From Prevotella melaninogenica (GTDB taxonomy: Bacteria > Bacteroidota > Bacteroidia > Bacteroidales > Bacteroidaceae): a stretch of DNA of 64,000 nt. This document shows positions 61,735-64,000 of this stretch, piece after piece (position 1 is the stretch's first letter; each line of letters begins with the position of its first letter). Below the pieces are notes generated by a model. That model ran no database searches, was not told the DNA's origin, and saw nothing but the letters and a program-made list of their open reading frames with translations. The DNA is taken from NCBI RefSeq assembly GCF_018128065.1, contig NZ_CP072360.1, forward strand, positions 1,306,501 to 1,370,500. The letters are read 5' to 3'. The position numbers and the translations under genes were made by a program.

Positions 61735-64000
61735 ATGAACAAGATTATCCGTAAACAACAGTTTTCAGAGAAGGTCTTCTGCATAGAAGTAGAAGCACCA
61801 CTCATTGCACGAAGCTGCCGTCCTGGCAACTTTATCATCGTGCGTGTTGACAACCACAGCGAACGTGTACCTTACACCATTGCGAAATCGGACCCAGTAA
61901 AGGGTACGCTCACCATGGTTATTCAAGAGGTGGGACGCTCATCAACAAAACTTTGCCAGCTGAATGAAGGCGATGAGATTGTCGATATTGTCGGTCCACT
62001 TGGCACCCCATCCCACATTGAGAACTACGGTACGATTATCTGTGCTGGTGGTGGTATCGGTATTGCTGCCATCCTCCCTATTCTTACAGCACTAAAGAAA
62101 GCTGGCAACAGAGTCATCTCTGTTCTTGCTGGTCGTACCAAGGAATTGGTTATCATGGTAGATGACGTAAAGAAATACTCTGATGAGGTTATCATCATGA
62201 CCGATGATGGCTCATACGGAGAAAAAGGTGTCATTACTGTCGGTGTAGAAAAGGTGATTCAGCGTGAACATGTAGACAAGGTATTGGCTATCGGTCCTCC
62301 TATCATGATGAAGTTCACCTCCCTTTTGGCTAAGAAATACGGCATCCCTAACGATGTTTCACTCAATACTATTATGGTGGACGGAACTGGAATGTGTGGT
62401 GCTTGCCGCCTTACAATTGGCGGAAAAACTCGCTTTGTCTGCATTGATGGTCCTGAATTCAATGGCGACCTCGTTGACTGGGATGAGATGTTCAAGCGAA
62501 TGGGGACGTTTAAGGAAATTGAGACCTCCCCCAACCCCTCCGAAGGAGGGGAGTGCCTGGCGGAAAACAAGCTGGGGGAAAAGGCTAAAGAAAAGACAAC
62601 AGATAAGAACAACACTGATAAGGGTGCTACAGACTGTCAGAAAGAAAATACAGCCCACTTATCAGAAGAGATGAAGGGCGACGATTGGCGCACCGCTTTA
62701 CGCAAGGCACTTAAACCAAAAGAGCGCACTACCATTGAGCGTGTAAAGATGCCAGAGCTTGATCCAGCTTATCGTGCGAAGACTCGTTTAGAGGAAGTAA
62801 ACATTGGTCTGACACCTGAAATGGCAATGCAGGAAGCTAAACGATGCCTTGACTGTCCAAAACCATCTTGCATAGAGGGTTGTCCTGTAAACATTCATAT
62901 TCCTGATTTTATTAAGAATATAGAGCGTGGAGACTTCCTCGAAGCAGCCAAGATACTCAAGGAAACATCAGCTTTGCCAGCCGTATGTGGTCGTGTTTGT
63001 CCACAAGAGAAGCAATGTGAGAGCCGTTGTATTCACCTCAAAATGAACTCACCAGCCGTAGCCATCGGTTATCTTGAGCGTTTCGCTGCCGACTACGAGC
63101 GCGAGAGCGGACATATGGCATTGCCAGACGTAGCACCAGCTAATGGCATCAAAGTGGCTGTTATCGGCTCTGGTCCTGCAGGATTGAGCTTTGCTGGAGA
63201 TATGGCAAAGCGTGGATTTGAGGTTTATGTCTTCGAGGCATTACATGAAATTGGTGGTGTATTGAAATATGGTATCCCTGAGTTCCGCCTTCCAAACAAG
63301 ATTGTGGATGTTGAAATAGATAATCTTCGCCGCATTGGTGTGCACTTCCAAACAGATACTATCGTTGGTAAGACCATTAGTATAGAAGAGTTGAAGGAGA
63401 AAGGTTTCAAGGGAATCTTTGTTGGTTCAGGTGCAGGATTACCTAACTTTATGGGTATTCCGGGTGAGAACGCCATCAACATCCTTTCAAGTAATGAGTA
63501 CCTAACACGTGTAAACCTCATGGATGCAGCCAACCCAGAGACCGACACACCTATTATTATGGGTAAGAAAGTTTTGGTTATTGGTGGTGGTAACACGGCA
63601 ATGGACTCTTGTCGTACGGCAAAACGATTAGGCGGCGATGTAACCCTCGTCTATCGTCGTTCAGAAGCAGAGATGCCAGCACGTCTTGAAGAGGTGAAGC
63701 ATGCTAAGGAAGAAGGTATTAACTTCCTCACCCTCCATAACCCAAAAGAATATAAGACCGATGAAAAGGGACGTGTCTGTGCTGCCGTCTTAGACGTAAT
63801 GAAACTTGGAGAACCAGACGTAAGTGGACGTTGCCGTCCAGAGCTTACTGGTGAGACCATCACCGTTGACTGTGATCAGGTCATCGTTGCCGTAGGCGTA
63901 TCCCCTAACCCATTGGTTCCAAAGTCTATAAAGGGATTGGAGTTAGGACGCAAAGATACGATTGTCGTCAACGACCAGATGCAGAGTTCACAGCCTGAAA
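61735..64000 (+). CDS. gltA: Fused dihydroorotate dehydrogenase B NAD-binding subunit/glutamate synthase small subunit, partial
   Basis: The frame is open to the window end (755 codons seen). Residues 1-260 are a PyrK/ferredoxin-reductase-like subunit (GTIICAGGGIGIAAILPIL and the iron-sulfur cysteines GTGMCGACRL). After a linker (about 262-314) comes the glutamate synthase small-subunit part: CLDCPKPSCIEGCPV cysteines, CGRVCPQEKQCESRC, FAD motif VIGSGPAGLSFAGDMA and NADPH motif VIGGGNTAMDSCR. It supplies electrons for glutamate synthesis. This fusion is common in Bacteroidota. Confidence 0.93.
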   Translation, partial: MNKIIRKQQFSEKVFCIEVEAPLIARSCRPGNFIIVRVDNHSERVPYTIAKSDPVKGTLTMVIQEVGRSSTKLCQLNEGDEIVDIVGPLGTPSHIENYGTIICAGGGIGIAAILPILTALKKAGNRVISVLAGRTKELVIMVDDVKKYSDEVIIMTDDGSYGEKGVITVGVEKVIQREHVDKVLAIGPPIMMKFTSLLAKKYGIPNDVSLNTIMVDGTGMCGACRLTIGGKTRFVCIDGPEFNGDLVDWDEMFKRMGTFKEIETSPNPSEGGECLAENKLGEKAKEKTTDKNNTDKGATDCQKENTAHLSEEMKGDDWRTALRKALKPKERTTIERVKMPELDPAYRAKTRLEEVNIGLTPEMAMQEAKRCLDCPKPSCIEGCPVNIHIPDFIKNIERGDFLEAAKILKETSALPAVCGRVCPQEKQCESRCIHLKMNSPAVAIGYLERFAADYERESGHMALPDVAPANGIKVAVIGSGPAGLSFAGDMAKRGFEVYVFEALHEIGGVLKYGIPEFRLPNKIVDVEIDNLRRIGVHFQTDTIVGKTISIEELKEKGFKGIFVGSGAGLPNFMGIPGENAINILSSNEYLTRVNLMDAANPETDTPIIMGKKVLVIGGGNTAMDSCRTAKRLGGDVTLVYRRSEAEMPARLEEVKHAKEEGINFLTLHNPKEYKTDEKGRVCAAVLDVMKLGEPDVSGRCRPELTGETITVDCDQVIVAVGVSPNPLVPKSIKGLELGRKDTIVVNDQMQSSQPE
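62535..62551. repeat. Perfect palindrome inside the gltA linker
   Basis: CCCCTCC, GAA and GGAGGGG form a hairpin within the coding region for the low-complexity linker of the fused enzyme (TSPNPSEGGE). The same seven-base arms make the serS terminator stem, so an intergenic palindromic repeat may have been captured into the gene. Confidence 0.6.

Overview
The DNA looks like a Bacteroidota chromosome, most likely Prevotella or a close relative. Promoters match the Bacteroidota -7 box TAnnTTTG. The serine-tRNA ligase and the fused dihydroorotate dehydrogenase NAD-binding subunit/glutamate synthase at the right edge are typical chromosomal genes of that group. Between the AT-richer flanks lies a visibly GC-richer block of about 53 kb that carries every hallmark of a CTnDOT-type integrative conjugative element (ICE).

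Layout: 1-663 is the C-terminal part of cas1. From roughly 706 to 53811 runs the ICE: an IntDOT-like tyrosine recombinase at the left end; four small helix-turn-helix proteins in two divergent pairs; a leftward maintenance/excision block (giant DNA methylase-helicase, DUF1896, topoisomerase III, DUF4099/DUF3945 protein); a metal/siderophore-like cargo (two ABC half-transporters, one frameshifted; TonB receptor; DUF4374 lipoprotein; AraC regulator) followed by an export-like set (beta-barrel, RND/MMPL pump, periplasmic LolA-like protein); relics (RteC-like, DUF1016 fragment, split B-box membrane protein); mobC-mobB-mobA with an oriT-like region; two ParA ATPases and DUF3408 proteins; the tra operon traE to traQ plus lysozyme; a two-gene defence cargo (AbiJ-N-terminal-domain/HEPN protein and caspase-like protein); and PcfJ, ArdA and PcfK near the right end.

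From 53965 the CRISPR locus resumes: a CRISPR-associated primase-polymerase, an N-terminally extended cas2, and an array of 23 repeats of 37 nt (22 spacers) with decayed repeats behind it. Two DUF488 proteins and a dual-OB protein follow, then serS and the start of the fused gltA. The ICE therefore sits between cas1 and the rest of one CRISPR adaptation locus.

The most notable unexplained structure is regulatory. A 20-bp sequence (ACTGCGTACTTGTGGCKTCG) occurs four times in the ICE, each time 35-36 bp upstream of a TAnnTTTG box. These promoters head the HTH pair, the methylase/topoisomerase block, the ParA/DUF3408 block and the tra operon, which looks like a coordinated activator-driven regulon. 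Several genes (ABC transporter, rteC-like, B-box protein, traF, caspase) carry apparent one-base shifts in short homopolymers, which may be real decay or sequencing error.
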